This document shows, piece after piece, positions 35,868-44,635 of a stretch of 64,000 nucleotides of DNA (its first letter is position 1; the number at the start of each line of letters is the position of its first letter). Below the pieces are notes generated by a model. It did no database searches. It worked only from the letters and a program-made list of their open reading frames with translations, and was not told where the DNA came from. The DNA comes from Lacipirellula parvula (GTDB taxonomy: Bacteria; Planctomycetota; Planctomycetia; Pirellulales; Lacipirellulaceae). The position numbers and the translations under genes are program-made. Where the stretch lies: contig NZ_AP021861.1 of the NCBI RefSeq assembly GCF_009177095.1, forward strand, positions 248,001-312,000. The letters run 5' to 3'.

Positions 35868-37991
35868 ATGAACCCAGACAATGCCGCTCCGCTCGCTGCT
35901 CGCCCCTCGCGAGCGATCGACTTCGCCCTCGCCGCGACGGCCGCGCTCAGCGCGTGGTTGATCTTCCAAGTCCAGCCGATGGTCGCTAAGCGAATCCTGC
36001 CATGGTTCGGCGGCGGCACGGCCGTGTGGACGACGGTGATGCTGTTTTTTCAAGCGGCTCTGTTCTTCGGCTACCTCTACGCGCACCTCGCGACGAAGTG
36101 GTTTACGCCGCGCCGGCAGGTTCACCTGCACGTCGCCCTGTTGGCCGCCGCAGCGATGCTCGCCGCGATCGTCGGCGTGCTGCCGAGCGACGAGTGGCGG
36201 CCCAGTGGCAGCGGCCCGCCGGCCCTGCACATTTTGGTGATGCTCGCCGCCGCGGTCGGGCTTCCCTATCTCTCGCTTTCCGCAACGGCTCCCCTCACGC
36301 AGGTCTGGTTCGCCCGCATCCATCCCGGGCGTTCCCCCTATCGGCTCTATGCCCTGTCGAACGCCGGATCGCTCGCGGCGCTTCTCAGCTATCCATTCCT
36401 CGTGGAGCCGAATCTTGGCGTCTCCGCACAGGGAGTTTCGTGGTCTGGGCTCTTCGTCGTCTTCGCGCTACTGTGCGCCTGGAGCGCCTTAGCCTCGCTG
36501 AAGTCCCGCGACAAATCGATCGCGCCGTCAAGCGCCGACGCCCCCGATGTCTCCGCTCCAAGCAAGTTGCAACGATTCTTCTGGCTCGCGTTGCCGGCGA
36601 CGGCTTCGGCTACGCTCTTGGCGATCACGACCTATCTCTGCCAAGACGTGCCGTCGATGCCGCTGTTGTGGATCGCGCCGATGGTCGTCTACCTGCTCAG
36701 CTTCATCCTGACGTTCGACAGCGACCGCTGGTATCGCCGCGACGTCTGGTTTTCGATCGGCGCGCTCGCTTCATTCGCCGCCGTCATTTCATGGTTTCAG
36801 AAAAACGCGGCGCCGTTGCCGACGATGCTCGGCGTGCATCTCACGCTGCTGGCGGCGATCTGCATGATCTGCCACGGCGAACTCGTTCGTCGGCGTCCTG
36901 GCGCGAGCCGGCTCACAGCATTTTACCTGAGCATCGCGGCCGGCGGCGCGATCGGCGGGCTGCTCGTCGGCATCGTCGCGCCGCTCGTGCTCAGCGACTA
37001 CTACGAATTGCAACTAAGCGTGCTGGCGACGTGGGGACTCGCGCTGCTCGCTCTTGTCACCGACCCCGCGTCGCCCTACTTCGACGGCGGCAAACGCGAA
37101 CGCTACGCCGGTACCTTGGGAATGGTCGCGCTGCTCGTCTTGCTCGCGATCTGCATGGGAATCAACGTCGTCAAGCTGCGGGAAGGCGTCGTGCAGCGGG
37201 CGCGCAACTTCTACGGCGTGCTCACCGTGCGGCACATGAATCAAAACTCTCCCGATGAGTTTGTTGAACTCTCCAACGGCCGTACCACGCACGGCGGGCA
37301 ATTTATTGCGGAAGCGAATCGCCGCGTTCCCATGTGGTACTACCACGCCGACAGCGGCGTCGGCATCCTCATGCGCGAAACGTCCGGCGACGCTCCGCGC
37401 CGCGTCGGCGTCATCGGCCTGGGCGTCGGGACGCTCGCCGCCTATGCGGAGCCCGGAGAAACATTCCGCTTCTACGACATCAATCCGCAAGTTATCGATC
37501 TGGCCGCCGATTTTTTTCACTACCTGGGCGAAGCGAACGGTCGCGGCGCGACGATCGAACTGATCGAGGGGGATGCTCGGATCGCACTCGAGAATGAACC
37601 GCCGCAAAACTTCGACATCCTGGTGCTCGACGCCTTCAACAGCGACTCGATTCCCGCCCACCTGCTCACGCTCGAAGCGTTCGAACTTTACCTGAAGCAT
37701 TTGAAGGAGCCGAACGGCTTCCTGGCAGTCCACGTTTCCAGCGTCCACCTCGATCTGATTCCGGTCGTCAAAGCCGCGGCCGAGAAATTCGGCCTGCACG
37801 GCGCCATTATCGAAGTGCCGCCCGACGACACCCCTTCCACCGCGGGATGCACTTGGGTGCTGCTGAGCCGTCAGCCGAACCCGTTCGTCGACCTCGACGT
37901 CGCGATTCCGCTCGGCGAAGGCGCCGGCGCCGTGCCGTCGGTCACCTGGACCGACGATTACAGCTCGCTGCTCGACGTGCTGAAGGATTAA
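35868..37991 (+). CDS. Multi-pass membrane protein fused to a spermidine-synthase-like domain
   Basis: A 707-residue protein. Residues 15-440 contain about a dozen predicted membrane helices with family segments (IFQVQPMVAKRILPWFGG, LFFGYLYAH, YALSNAGSLAALLSYP). The C-terminal domain is a SAM-fold like spermidine synthase: VGVIGLGVGT at residues 513-522, then FYDINPQVIDLA and DILVLDAFNSDSIPAHLLT. It lacks an obvious putrescine site that I could confirm, so the true substrate is uncertain. Such fused spermidine synthases are common in planctomycetes and other bacteria. Confidence 0.85.
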   Translation: MNPDNAAPLAARPSRAIDFALAATAALSAWLIFQVQPMVAKRILPWFGGGTAVWTTVMLFFQAALFFGYLYAHLATKWFTPRRQVHLHVALLAAAAMLAAIVGVLPSDEWRPSGSGPPALHILVMLAAAVGLPYLSLSATAPLTQVWFARIHPGRSPYRLYALSNAGSLAALLSYPFLVEPNLGVSAQGVSWSGLFVVFALLCAWSALASLKSRDKSIAPSSADAPDVSAPSKLQRFFWLALPATASATLLAITTYLCQDVPSMPLLWIAPMVVYLLSFILTFDSDRWYRRDVWFSIGALASFAAVISWFQKNAAPLPTMLGVHLTLLAAICMICHGELVRRRPGASRLTAFYLSIAAGGAIGGLLVGIVAPLVLSDYYELQLSVLATWGLALLALVTDPASPYFDGGKRERYAGTLGMVALLVLLAICMGINVVKLREGVVQRARNFYGVLTVRHMNQNSPDEFVELSNGRTTHGGQFIAEANRRVPMWYYHADSGVGILMRETSGDAPRRVGVIGLGVGTLAAYAEPGETFRFYDINPQVIDLAADFFHYLGEANGRGATIELIEGDARIALENEPPQNFDILVLDAFNSDSIPAHLLTLEAFELYLKHLKEPNGFLAVHVSSVHLDLIPVVKAAAEKFGLHGAIIEVPPDDTPSTAGCTWVLLSRQPNPFVDLDVAIPLGEGAGAVPSVTWTDDYSSLLDVLKD

Positions 37992-38043
37992 GACGCTTTT
38001 TGACGCTTGCGTTTACGGCTCGCGAAAAACTCCACTTGCCAAC

Positions 38044-38076
38044 TATGACTCGTGTCGTAATACTACCGCAGTCGTA
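38044..38076. promoter_or_regulatory. Tandem dyads, probable BlaI operators
   Basis: Two adjacent 16-base imperfect dyads share the right half-site GTCGTA: TATGAC-TCGT-GTCGTA (38044-38059) and TACTAC-CGCA-GTCGTA (38061-38076). They end 38 bases before the blaI start. BlaI/MecI dimers bind TAC/GTA-type dyads, usually two per operator region, and repress their own operon. Confidence 0.55.
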
Positions 38077-38114
38077 ATTAAGGGTTCTTCGCCGCGGCCA
38101 CGGATGTGCTCGCC

Positions 38115-38510
38115 ATGCCTCGTAAATCGCCTCTCCCCCGGCTCGCCGCCGGCGAACTCGAAATGCTGCAAATGCTGTGGCGCGAGGGGAGCGTCACCAT
38201 CAGCGAAGCCCAGCAGGCCCTCGGCCTGCCGATCGGCTACACGACCGTGCAAACGCGGCTCAATCGCCTCGTGAAGAAGGGCGCCGCCGCCCGCACGCCC
38301 GAACGGCCGGCTAAGTATTCCGCCGCCATCTCCGCCGCCGACGTCGGGCAGACCGATCTCGACACGCTCGTCGAGCGCGTCACCGCCGGCCGCGTCACGC
38401 CGCTGGTCGCCCATTTGCTTGAGCGGCACAAGCTCTCCGCCGCCGAGATCAAAGAGTTGAAAGCACTCGTCGCCGCGGCGGAACGCAAGTCCCGCGGCCG
38501 CCAATCGTAG
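38115..38510 (+). CDS. BlaI/MecI/CopY-family transcriptional repressor
   Basis: A 131-residue winged-helix repressor. The DNA-binding part has LAAGELEMLQMLWREGSVTI, SEAQQALG and the recognition region YTTVQTRLNRLVKKGAAAR, all typical of BlaI. The C-terminal helices (LVERVTAGRVTPLVAHLLER) form the dimer. ATG 38115 is used; a GTG nine bases upstream is possible. It lies 10 bases before the M56 gene, the usual blaI-blaR order. In the known systems the M56 protein triggers cleavage of the repressor. Confidence 0.92.
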   Translation: MPRKSPLPRLAAGELEMLQMLWREGSVTISEAQQALGLPIGYTTVQTRLNRLVKKGAAARTPERPAKYSAAISAADVGQTDLDTLVERVTAGRVTPLVAHLLERHKLSAAEIKELKALVAAAERKSRGRQS

Positions 38511-38520
38511 CGAGGTCCGC

Positions 38521-41268
38521 ATGACGCTCGTCGACATCGCCGTTGCTTTGGTTCGCACGACGCTGGCCACGTCGCTTGCCGCGCTCGTCGCGTGGGCGTT
38601 GCTCGCAGCGCTGCGCGTGAGTTCCCCCCGCATTCACCGCGTTGCGTGGCTGTTAGTCATCGCGCAAGGCTGGCTATTCTTCCCCTTTACCATCCAAATC
38701 GAATCCCCCGCCCCGCCAACTCCAAAGCGAGCCGCTGGCTTTATGCCAGCGGTAATTCCGGAGCCAGAAGTTATCTCCTTCGAGAACGGATCTGAATGGG
38801 TCCAAGACCCGTTGACGACTGGCGCCTCAACAATCGTTGAAGTCCCGCCGTCACAAGCATTCCCCGACCCCTTACCGTTCGCTATCGGCGCATGGCTACT
38901 CGGCGCGATCACGCTCGTCACCATCGCCGCCTATCGCTACCTGCGAGTCCTCCGCACGTTCCCGCTCGGCTCACCGCCCGACGATCCGCAGTGGCAAGCC
39001 GAATGGGACTCGGCGCGCAGCAGTGCGAAGCTTCGCCGCCATCAAACCGTGACGCTCCGCATCACCGCCGCGCTCGGCCCGCTTCTCCACTGGGCGCCCT
39101 GGGCCTACTTCATCCTCGTGCCGCGATCGCTCTGGAGTAGCTTGCAGGCCGCCGAACGCTCGGCAATCCTCCGCCACGAATTCGCTCACCTCCGTCGCAA
39201 CGATCTTTGGAAGTCGCTGGCGATCCGCGTCCTCGCGCTGCCGCAGTGGTTCAACCCACTCGCCTGGCTCGCGGTCCGCCGGTTCGACGAAGCCGCCGAA
39301 TGGGCCTGCGACGACGCCGCAGCCCGCAACGCCAACGACCGCCTCGCGTTCGCCAACTCGCTGCTCCAGTCGGCCGAATACGCCCTCGCCCCCTACCCCG
39401 CCAGCGCCCCCGCCGCCCGCGGCACGCTGACGCGCAGAATCCGTCGCCTCGTCAGTCCGAGATTCAAGGAGGAATCGAAGATGAAACTGTTGCTTGTCCC
39501 AACCCTGCTTGTAGTGGCCGCCGCTGCCCAGACGATTCGCATCGAGCGCGTTGCCGCAGAGCTGCCTCAGCAACCGTCCAACTCCCACAGCTGGTCGCTC
39601 GCAGAGGAATTTTCCGTTCCGCTCGCAGAACGCTTGGAGAATACCAAGCGACGGCACGCGCAACTGCTCGCCGAAAGGCAGCGCGCTGTGGATGCTGCCG
39701 AGAGTTCGAACAATGCCGCGACGCAGGATGGGCGGCACTCGGGCCCGCCGGCAAGCATCGAGCAAATGAACTTCGATCAGCTGGCGAAAGAGTTTGAACA
39801 ATTCGCTCACATGAATTACGTGATCGAACCGCCGGACATACTATCGATTCGCGTCACTCCCCGACTTTCAAATGCCGTAAGAGGAAACGGACCGATTGCG
39901 AACGTCGGCCCCCCGCGTTTGAAAGTTGCCGTCGCGCCGAGCGGCGCGACGAAACGTTTTCTCGTCGAGATGGATGGCAGGATTTCTCTTAAGCCATATG
40001 CATCAGTCTACGTGGCAGGCATGACGCTCGACGAAGCGAAGCACGCGATCCAAGTCGCGTTAGATAGTCGCGGCATCGAGAACGACGTGCAAGTGAGCGT
40101 CGACCAGTTCAACAGCAAAGTTTACTACGTGATCACTGAGGGAGCAGCCGAAGGCGACGACGTGACGCGACTCCCGATTCCATACCCAGTCGATGGGAAG
40201 GAGACTGTCGGCGCCGCGATTGCTCGGATCTACGCCCACCCGGAGGATCTCGCGAATCCCAAGGGGCTCATCGCGAATGCGACGATCACGCTGCATCGCG
40301 TTGCTCTCAAGCATCCGGGGGCCTCGCGAATCTACGCCATCGAGTGGGATCCGGCGCTACAGGCTCCTACGCCGCTCACGAATTATTGCCTCCTGCCCGG
40401 CGATCGCATTTTCATCCGTTCGAAGGAGTCTATTGAACGGGGAGCTGTTTCCCGCGCGAAGGCGCCGTCGGCTCCCCAAGAGGTTAATCCCCAGGAACTG
40501 CCAAGAGATGGCGATTACTACAAACCGGAGAGGGCTGAGATGCGGCAATCGACTTACCGCCTGCAGCCTCACGACACGATCAAACTGCGCGTCGAACGTC
40601 CTCATCGGCCTGCCTACACGCTCACTTGGGGCGATTTCGAAGGAGATTTCACCGTCAATCACGACGGCGACGTCAAGCTAGGTCGCGCCGCAGCAGGTGC
40701 TGCCGTTGTCGTCGCCGGCTTAACCGCCAATGAAGCTCGCGAAGCGATCGAGCAAGAACTTCGCAAGGAATCGCCTGGTTGCGAACTGCAACTCACCCTC
40801 AGCACGCTCGCCACAGAGAAGTATGTCATTTCGATTCAGCGTGCCGACGGAACGGAACTGGCCGTTGGCGCGCTCCGCTCCGATTGTCTTTCCAAGTCAG
40901 ACTTCTCGGAGTGGACTTATTTTCGCTCGTTTATTGCCGAACTCGCGCCGATCACCGAAGTGAAGCTCGAACGCACCGACCGTCATGGCAAGACCGAGTC
41001 AATCAAACTTGCGACGATTTGGGACGCTATTCAGGCCCCTCAAATGCTGGCCAATGATCATCCGGTTCGCCCCGGGGATCGACTCGTCGTCACCGTCGCC
41101 GATGATTGGCAGCCGCGTGTCTTTCCTGCCTGGCTTGAGCCACGCGACATCCAACGAAAGCGTGGTCAAACGCTTTTCCGAATCGTGGAAGGATGGAGCC
41201 AAGTCGGTGGCGTCAAATTCGACCACCCCGACGTCCAGCGCCCCGCCGGCCCGAAGTACAGCCGCTAG
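38521..41268 (+). CDS. M56 (BlaR1-like) metalloprotease fused to two polysaccharide-export-like modules
   Basis: A 915-residue protein. Residues 1-320 are a BlaR1/MecR1-type membrane protease: N-terminal helices, zinc motif H219-E-F-A-H223 in ILRHEFAHLRRND, and EAAEWACDDAAA as third-ligand region. A further helix follows (MKLLLVPTLLVVAAAA, from 321). The C-terminal part, where BlaR1 has a penicillin sensor, instead has two Wza-like units: YVIEPPDILSIRV (from 433) to LPGDRIFI, and TYRLQPHDTIKLRV (from 678) to RPGDRLVV, each with an SLBB-like stretch. It is probably a sensor for envelope polysaccharide, coupled to the BlaI gene 10 bases upstream. Confidence 0.85.
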   Translation: MTLVDIAVALVRTTLATSLAALVAWALLAALRVSSPRIHRVAWLLVIAQGWLFFPFTIQIESPAPPTPKRAAGFMPAVIPEPEVISFENGSEWVQDPLTTGASTIVEVPPSQAFPDPLPFAIGAWLLGAITLVTIAAYRYLRVLRTFPLGSPPDDPQWQAEWDSARSSAKLRRHQTVTLRITAALGPLLHWAPWAYFILVPRSLWSSLQAAERSAILRHEFAHLRRNDLWKSLAIRVLALPQWFNPLAWLAVRRFDEAAEWACDDAAARNANDRLAFANSLLQSAEYALAPYPASAPAARGTLTRRIRRLVSPRFKEESKMKLLLVPTLLVVAAAAQTIRIERVAAELPQQPSNSHSWSLAEEFSVPLAERLENTKRRHAQLLAERQRAVDAAESSNNAATQDGRHSGPPASIEQMNFDQLAKEFEQFAHMNYVIEPPDILSIRVTPRLSNAVRGNGPIANVGPPRLKVAVAPSGATKRFLVEMDGRISLKPYASVYVAGMTLDEAKHAIQVALDSRGIENDVQVSVDQFNSKVYYVITEGAAEGDDVTRLPIPYPVDGKETVGAAIARIYAHPEDLANPKGLIANATITLHRVALKHPGASRIYAIEWDPALQAPTPLTNYCLLPGDRIFIRSKESIERGAVSRAKAPSAPQEVNPQELPRDGDYYKPERAEMRQSTYRLQPHDTIKLRVERPHRPAYTLTWGDFEGDFTVNHDGDVKLGRAAAGAAVVVAGLTANEAREAIEQELRKESPGCELQLTLSTLATEKYVISIQRADGTELAVGALRSDCLSKSDFSEWTYFRSFIAELAPITEVKLERTDRHGKTESIKLATIWDAIQAPQMLANDHPVRPGDRLVVTVADDWQPRVFPAWLEPRDIQRKRGQTLFRIVEGWSQVGGVKFDHPDVQRPAGPKYSR
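39466..39472 (+). promoter_or_regulatory. Strong internal ribosome binding site in the M56 fusion gene
   Basis: AAGGAGG lies eight bases before an in-frame ATG at 39481. That ATG would begin MKLLLVPTLLVVAAAAQ, which reads as a signal peptide, giving a free exported protein of 595 residues with only the polysaccharide-export-like modules. Confidence 0.5.
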
Positions 41269-41380
41269 CCGGAGGCCCACGGCCTCCGGGCGGCGCCAAC
41301 AATTGGCGTCGATTCCCGCCAAGCCCATTTAGCCGCGGGCGATAGCCCGCGAACCCGCCGCAAGCGGCGGGCCTAAATGG
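41266..41380. repeat. CCGGAGG palindrome and TTTAGCCGCGGG inverted unit
   Basis: The first palindrome (TAGCCGGAGGCCCACGGCCT and on, 41266-41290) begins with the stop codon of the M56 fusion gene. A second unit spans 41325-41380, where CCATTTAGCCGCGGGC is mirrored by GCGGGCCTAAATGG with CCCGCGAACCCGCCGC in the middle. Confidence 0.8.
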
Positions 41381-41453
41381 CCGCTGCGTGATGGCGAACG
41401 AATCGGCTTTGCCGCGAATCGGGATCACCATTCACGGCTCGCCGATCACCGCA

Positions 41454-42317
41454 TTACGAATCAAACCACTTCGTGAACATCCGCACCGTCGTCTGCCGCC
41501 CGGCGCGGGCGATCGACTTAGTCAGCGGGATCGATTTCGGACAAACGGCGACGCAATTTTGGGCGTTGCCGCAGACTTGGATGCCGCCCGGTTCCATGAG
41601 GGCGTCGAGGCGTTCAGCCTTCTTCATGGCGCCCGTTTGGTTGTCGTTGAACAGCATCGCCTGGCTAATCGCCGCGGCGCCGACGAAGCCGTCTTGGAAG
41701 GCTTCGTTCTCGCGCTTCGTGAAGTCGGCGTCGCTCTCGCCCGGCAGGCGTTCGACTTCGATCTTCGTGTACTGCGGGCACGCCTCGACGCAGCAGCCGC
41801 AGGTCATGCACTCGCTGAGCGGGTAGCGCGTCCCTTGCATCTGCGGCGACTCGCGCGGGCCGGCGCCGCGATCGAAGTAGTCGTCCACTTCGATCCACGC
41901 CTGGACCTTCTCGAGGGCCTGGAACATTCGCCGACGGTCGACGCACAGGTCGCGCAGCACGGGGAACTTGCTCATCGGCCGCAGTTCGATCGCTTCGTTG
42001 TCTTCGAGCAGACGGTCGACCAGCGCCGAGCAGGCTTGGCGGGTCTTACCGTTGATCAGCATCGTGCAGGCGCCGCAGACCTCTTCCAGGCAGTTGCAGT
42101 CCCACGCGACGGGCGTCGTCGAGGCGCCGTCGGCCGTGGTGGCCTGGGCGGCGATCTTCTGCAGCACGCTGATGACGTTGAGGTTCGGCTCGTAGGTGAC
42201 GCGATGGCGTTCCCAGCGGCTCCCCTCGCCCGGGGCCTCCTGGCGCAACACGCGAACTTCGAACGAGTTCGGCTTCTTCGATTCGTGACCGGTCGTAGAC
42301 GTAGCGTGGGAAGACAT
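41454..42317 (-). CDS. sdhB: Succinate dehydrogenase/fumarate reductase iron-sulfur subunit
   Basis: A 287-residue electron-transfer subunit. The [2Fe-2S] ligands are C76, C81, C84 and C96 (CLEEVCGACTMLING). The C-terminal ferredoxin domain has CMTCGCCVEACP and CGNAQNCVAVCPKSIPL for the [4Fe-4S] and [3Fe-4S] clusters. It passes electrons from SdhA to the membrane quinone site. ATG 42317 is chosen as the start; a longer frame reaches 42359. It is separated from sdhCA by two unrelated secreted-protein genes and a 28-base inverted repeat. Confidence 0.95.
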   Translation of the reverse strand: MSSHATSTTGHESKKPNSFEVRVLRQEAPGEGSRWERHRVTYEPNLNVISVLQKIAAQATTADGASTTPVAWDCNCLEEVCGACTMLINGKTRQACSALVDRLLEDNEAIELRPMSKFPVLRDLCVDRRRMFQALEKVQAWIEVDDYFDRGAGPRESPQMQGTRYPLSECMTCGCCVEACPQYTKIEVERLPGESDADFTKRENEAFQDGFVGAAAISQAMLFNDNQTGAMKKAERLDALMEPGGIQVCGNAQNCVAVCPKSIPLTKSIARAGRQTTVRMFTKWFDS

Positions 42318-42397
42318 CGAAGGTTCCACAAACTGGGCGATTTTCGAGCGTTCTTGCAATTGTAGGAGAATCAGTTCCCCTCGCCAACCGAGGTAGT

Positions 42398-42479
42398 TGG
42401 CAGGGTTCGGGGTTCAGGGTTCAGATTTTTGGAACTCGGTTACGGGCATTTTCTGAACCCTGAACCCCGAACCCTGCCA
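42398..42479. repeat. Perfect 28-base inverted repeat of GGGTTCAG words
   Basis: Arm 42398-42425 (TGGCAGGGTTCGGGGTTCAG and on) is the exact reverse complement of 42452-42479 with a 26-base loop. It lies between sdhB and the upstream propeller gene and would form a very stable RNA hairpin. Related words build the element at 51045-51239. Confidence 0.92.
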
Positions 42480-42501
42480 TCCGCGCCCTCCGTCGATCTT
42501 T

Positions 42502-43812
42502 TCACTTCTTAAGATCCACCCGGATCAGTTCCTTATCGTTCCGGGCAAACACGCTCTGCATGGCGAACGCCGGGTGCGACCAGACCGTCATCCGCCGCTG
42601 GATAGGCTGCAGCGGCTCGATCAGTTCAGCCCGGCTAATTTCGCGATAGCCTTCGGGCGAAAGCTCGGCGGTGATCAGTTCCCCCTGCTCGTTGGCGATG
42701 TAGACCCGCCGGCCACTCATTTCGCCGTGCGGGATGAGGAAGGCGTTCCACCAGCGACCCTTGCCGGTCGCGTCGAGCGTTTCCCACACCATCTCGCCGT
42801 TGTCGGCTTTCAGGCACCGCAGCTGGCCGTAGCTGCTGATGCCGTAGACGTAATCTTCGGTGAAGATCGGCGTCGGCATGATCGAGTGGATGCTGTCGTT
42901 CTTCAGGTCGTTGTTCCCCTTGCCCGTGGTCCACAGCACGGTCGGCGTGACGCCGTCGGCGCCGAGGTCGAGCATCATCGGCCCTTCGTAGAACGCCGTG
43001 ACGAACAGCCGATTGCCAACTTGCCGCGGCGTGGCGACGCAGAGCGCCGCCTGCAGCGGGAACGGAACTTCCCACAAGAGGGTGCCGGTGGCGGGATTGA
43101 GCGACGACACGTGCGAGGCGTGCCAAATGATGAGTTGCCGTCGGCCGCCGAACTCCATGATCACCGGCGGGCAGTAGCCGACTTCGGGGTCGTCGAGCGC
43201 TCGCCAGAGTTCCTGGCCGGTTCGTTTGTCGAAGCTGACGACAAGCGCCCCGTTCTCGCCGCCGGCGAGGACGATCACCTGGTCCCCGTCGATGAGCGGC
43301 GCCGCGGCGAGGCCCCACGTTGGGAGCTTCGTCCCCACGGCATCGACGAGGTATTTTTCCCACACGACGTCGCCGGTCGCCGCCCTCAAGCAAAGCAAGT
43401 GGCCAACGGCGCCGAGAGTGTAGACCAATTCGCCGTCGACCGTCGGCGTCGCACGCGGGCCGAGCGGGTAGCTGATGCCGTACGAGGCGTCGTAGGAGTG
43501 CTGCCACAGTGGCTTGCCGTCGGCGGCGTCGAAGCAGAGGACGCGCTCCAGATTCTTCTCGGCGATGCGATCGGTGACGAACACGCGACCATCGGCCACC
43601 GCCGGGCCGGCGTAGCCTGCACCGATCGGCGCCGACCAAACGCGCGGCAGTTTGCCCTCGGGAAGCTTTTCGACGACGTTAGCTTCCCGCCATACGATGT
43701 CGCGTTGCGGGCCGCCCCATTGCGGCCAGTCGTCGGCGCGAAGCACGGCCGTGGATATCGACGCGAACGCCGCCAAAGCAATGAATGCCGCGCGTGAGCA
43801 AGCCTTGGCCAT
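42502..43812 (-). CDS. Secreted PQQ-type beta-propeller protein
   Basis: A 436-residue protein with signal peptide (AAFIALAAFASISTAVLRA, cleaved before DDWPQWGG). BamB/PQQ blades are seen: WPQWGGPQRD, VADGRVFVTDR, DAADGKPLWQHS, RAATGDVVWEKY, DKRTGQELWRA, NPATGTLLWEV, KADNGEMVWETL. No heme or metal motif. It lies between sdhA and sdhB on the same strand, 22 bases downstream of a lectin-like secreted protein gene, so it may be co-transcribed with the sdh genes. Confidence 0.9.
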   Translation of the reverse strand: MAKACSRAAFIALAAFASISTAVLRADDWPQWGGPQRDIVWREANVVEKLPEGKLPRVWSAPIGAGYAGPAVADGRVFVTDRIAEKNLERVLCFDAADGKPLWQHSYDASYGISYPLGPRATPTVDGELVYTLGAVGHLLCLRAATGDVVWEKYLVDAVGTKLPTWGLAAAPLIDGDQVIVLAGGENGALVVSFDKRTGQELWRALDDPEVGYCPPVIMEFGGRRQLIIWHASHVSSLNPATGTLLWEVPFPLQAALCVATPRQVGNRLFVTAFYEGPMMLDLGADGVTPTVLWTTGKGNNDLKNDSIHSIMPTPIFTEDYVYGISSYGQLRCLKADNGEMVWETLDATGKGRWWNAFLIPHGEMSGRRVYIANEQGELITAELSPEGYREISRAELIEPLQPIQRRMTVWSHPAFAMQSVFARNDKELIRVDLKK

Positions 43813-43834
43813 GATGCGTTCTCCGAAGACGCGG

Positions 43835-44557
43835 CTACTTCGTCGGTGCGGTAGCCTTAACTTCCTTCGCCGGCTTCGCCTCGACGCCGTTCAACTGAAA
43901 ATCGTCCCAGTTGCCGTTGTCGTCGAACGTCCCCAGCCCGACTTGGCCCCAAGTGAACGTCTTGTCCTTCGCGGCCATCAGCGGCTCGTCCATGTCGTCG
44001 AAGTAAACCTCGATCGTCCCGTCAACGGCGTTGCGGATGACGCGGACCTCATGCCAGCCGGTGGTCCACGGCGTTCCCTCGGCCGTCTTTGTGGTGATCG
44101 GCGTGCGGGCCGCGCCGTTCACAATGAAGATTTGGCAGGCGTTGGGATCGGAGACGGCGCCGAAATGGACGTAATAGTAGTGCGTCGGATCTTGGTAGCC
44201 CCAGAAGATGCACATGTCGCGATGCGGGCCGGCGTCGACGTTGGTGCTTTGCACCTTGGCCGTCAGTTCGAAATCGCCGACGGTGACGTCTTTCAGCAGA
44301 GCGATGTTCGGCGGGCTGCGAAATTTCGGCTGGTAGGCGCTCTTGCCGGTGGTGCGAAACACCTTGGTCGGCTTGCCGGCGGCGTTCTTCAGGTCGACGA
44401 CTTGCCACGTCGGCTTCGCCGGATCGACGTCGGTCGTCTGCCAGCTCTCGATGCCGTTTTCGAAATCGTCGGCAAAGAGGAGCGGGTAAGTATCGGCGGC
44501 CCGCGCTACGGGGAACGCCAGCAAGCACCAGATCGCCAGAGTCGACAATGTTCGCAT
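43835..44557 (-). CDS. Secreted concanavalin-like domain protein
   Basis: A 240-residue protein with signal peptide (LAIWCLLAFPVARA). The mature part has the strand pattern of laminin-G/DUF1080-like jelly rolls: LFADDFENGIESWQ, VGDFELTAKVQSTN, HYYYVHFG, GWHEVRVIRN, GTIEVYFDD, WGQVGLGTFDDNGNWDDFQL. It may bind a sugar. The C-terminal Ala/Lys/Pro tail is disordered. It lies between sdhA and the propeller gene on the same strand. Confidence 0.8.
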   Translation of the reverse strand: MRTLSTLAIWCLLAFPVARAADTYPLLFADDFENGIESWQTTDVDPAKPTWQVVDLKNAAGKPTKVFRTTGKSAYQPKFRSPPNIALLKDVTVGDFELTAKVQSTNVDAGPHRDMCIFWGYQDPTHYYYVHFGAVSDPNACQIFIVNGAARTPITTKTAEGTPWTTGWHEVRVIRNAVDGTIEVYFDDMDEPLMAAKDKTFTWGQVGLGTFDDNGNWDDFQLNGVEAKPAKEVKATAPTK

Positions 44558-44635
44558 GAGATCCTCGTTGAAAAGTCGTTGCTCAGTGCGTCGTCGCTCG
44601 TTCAGTTCGAAGCTCGCGAACTGCGGTCGGCGACC

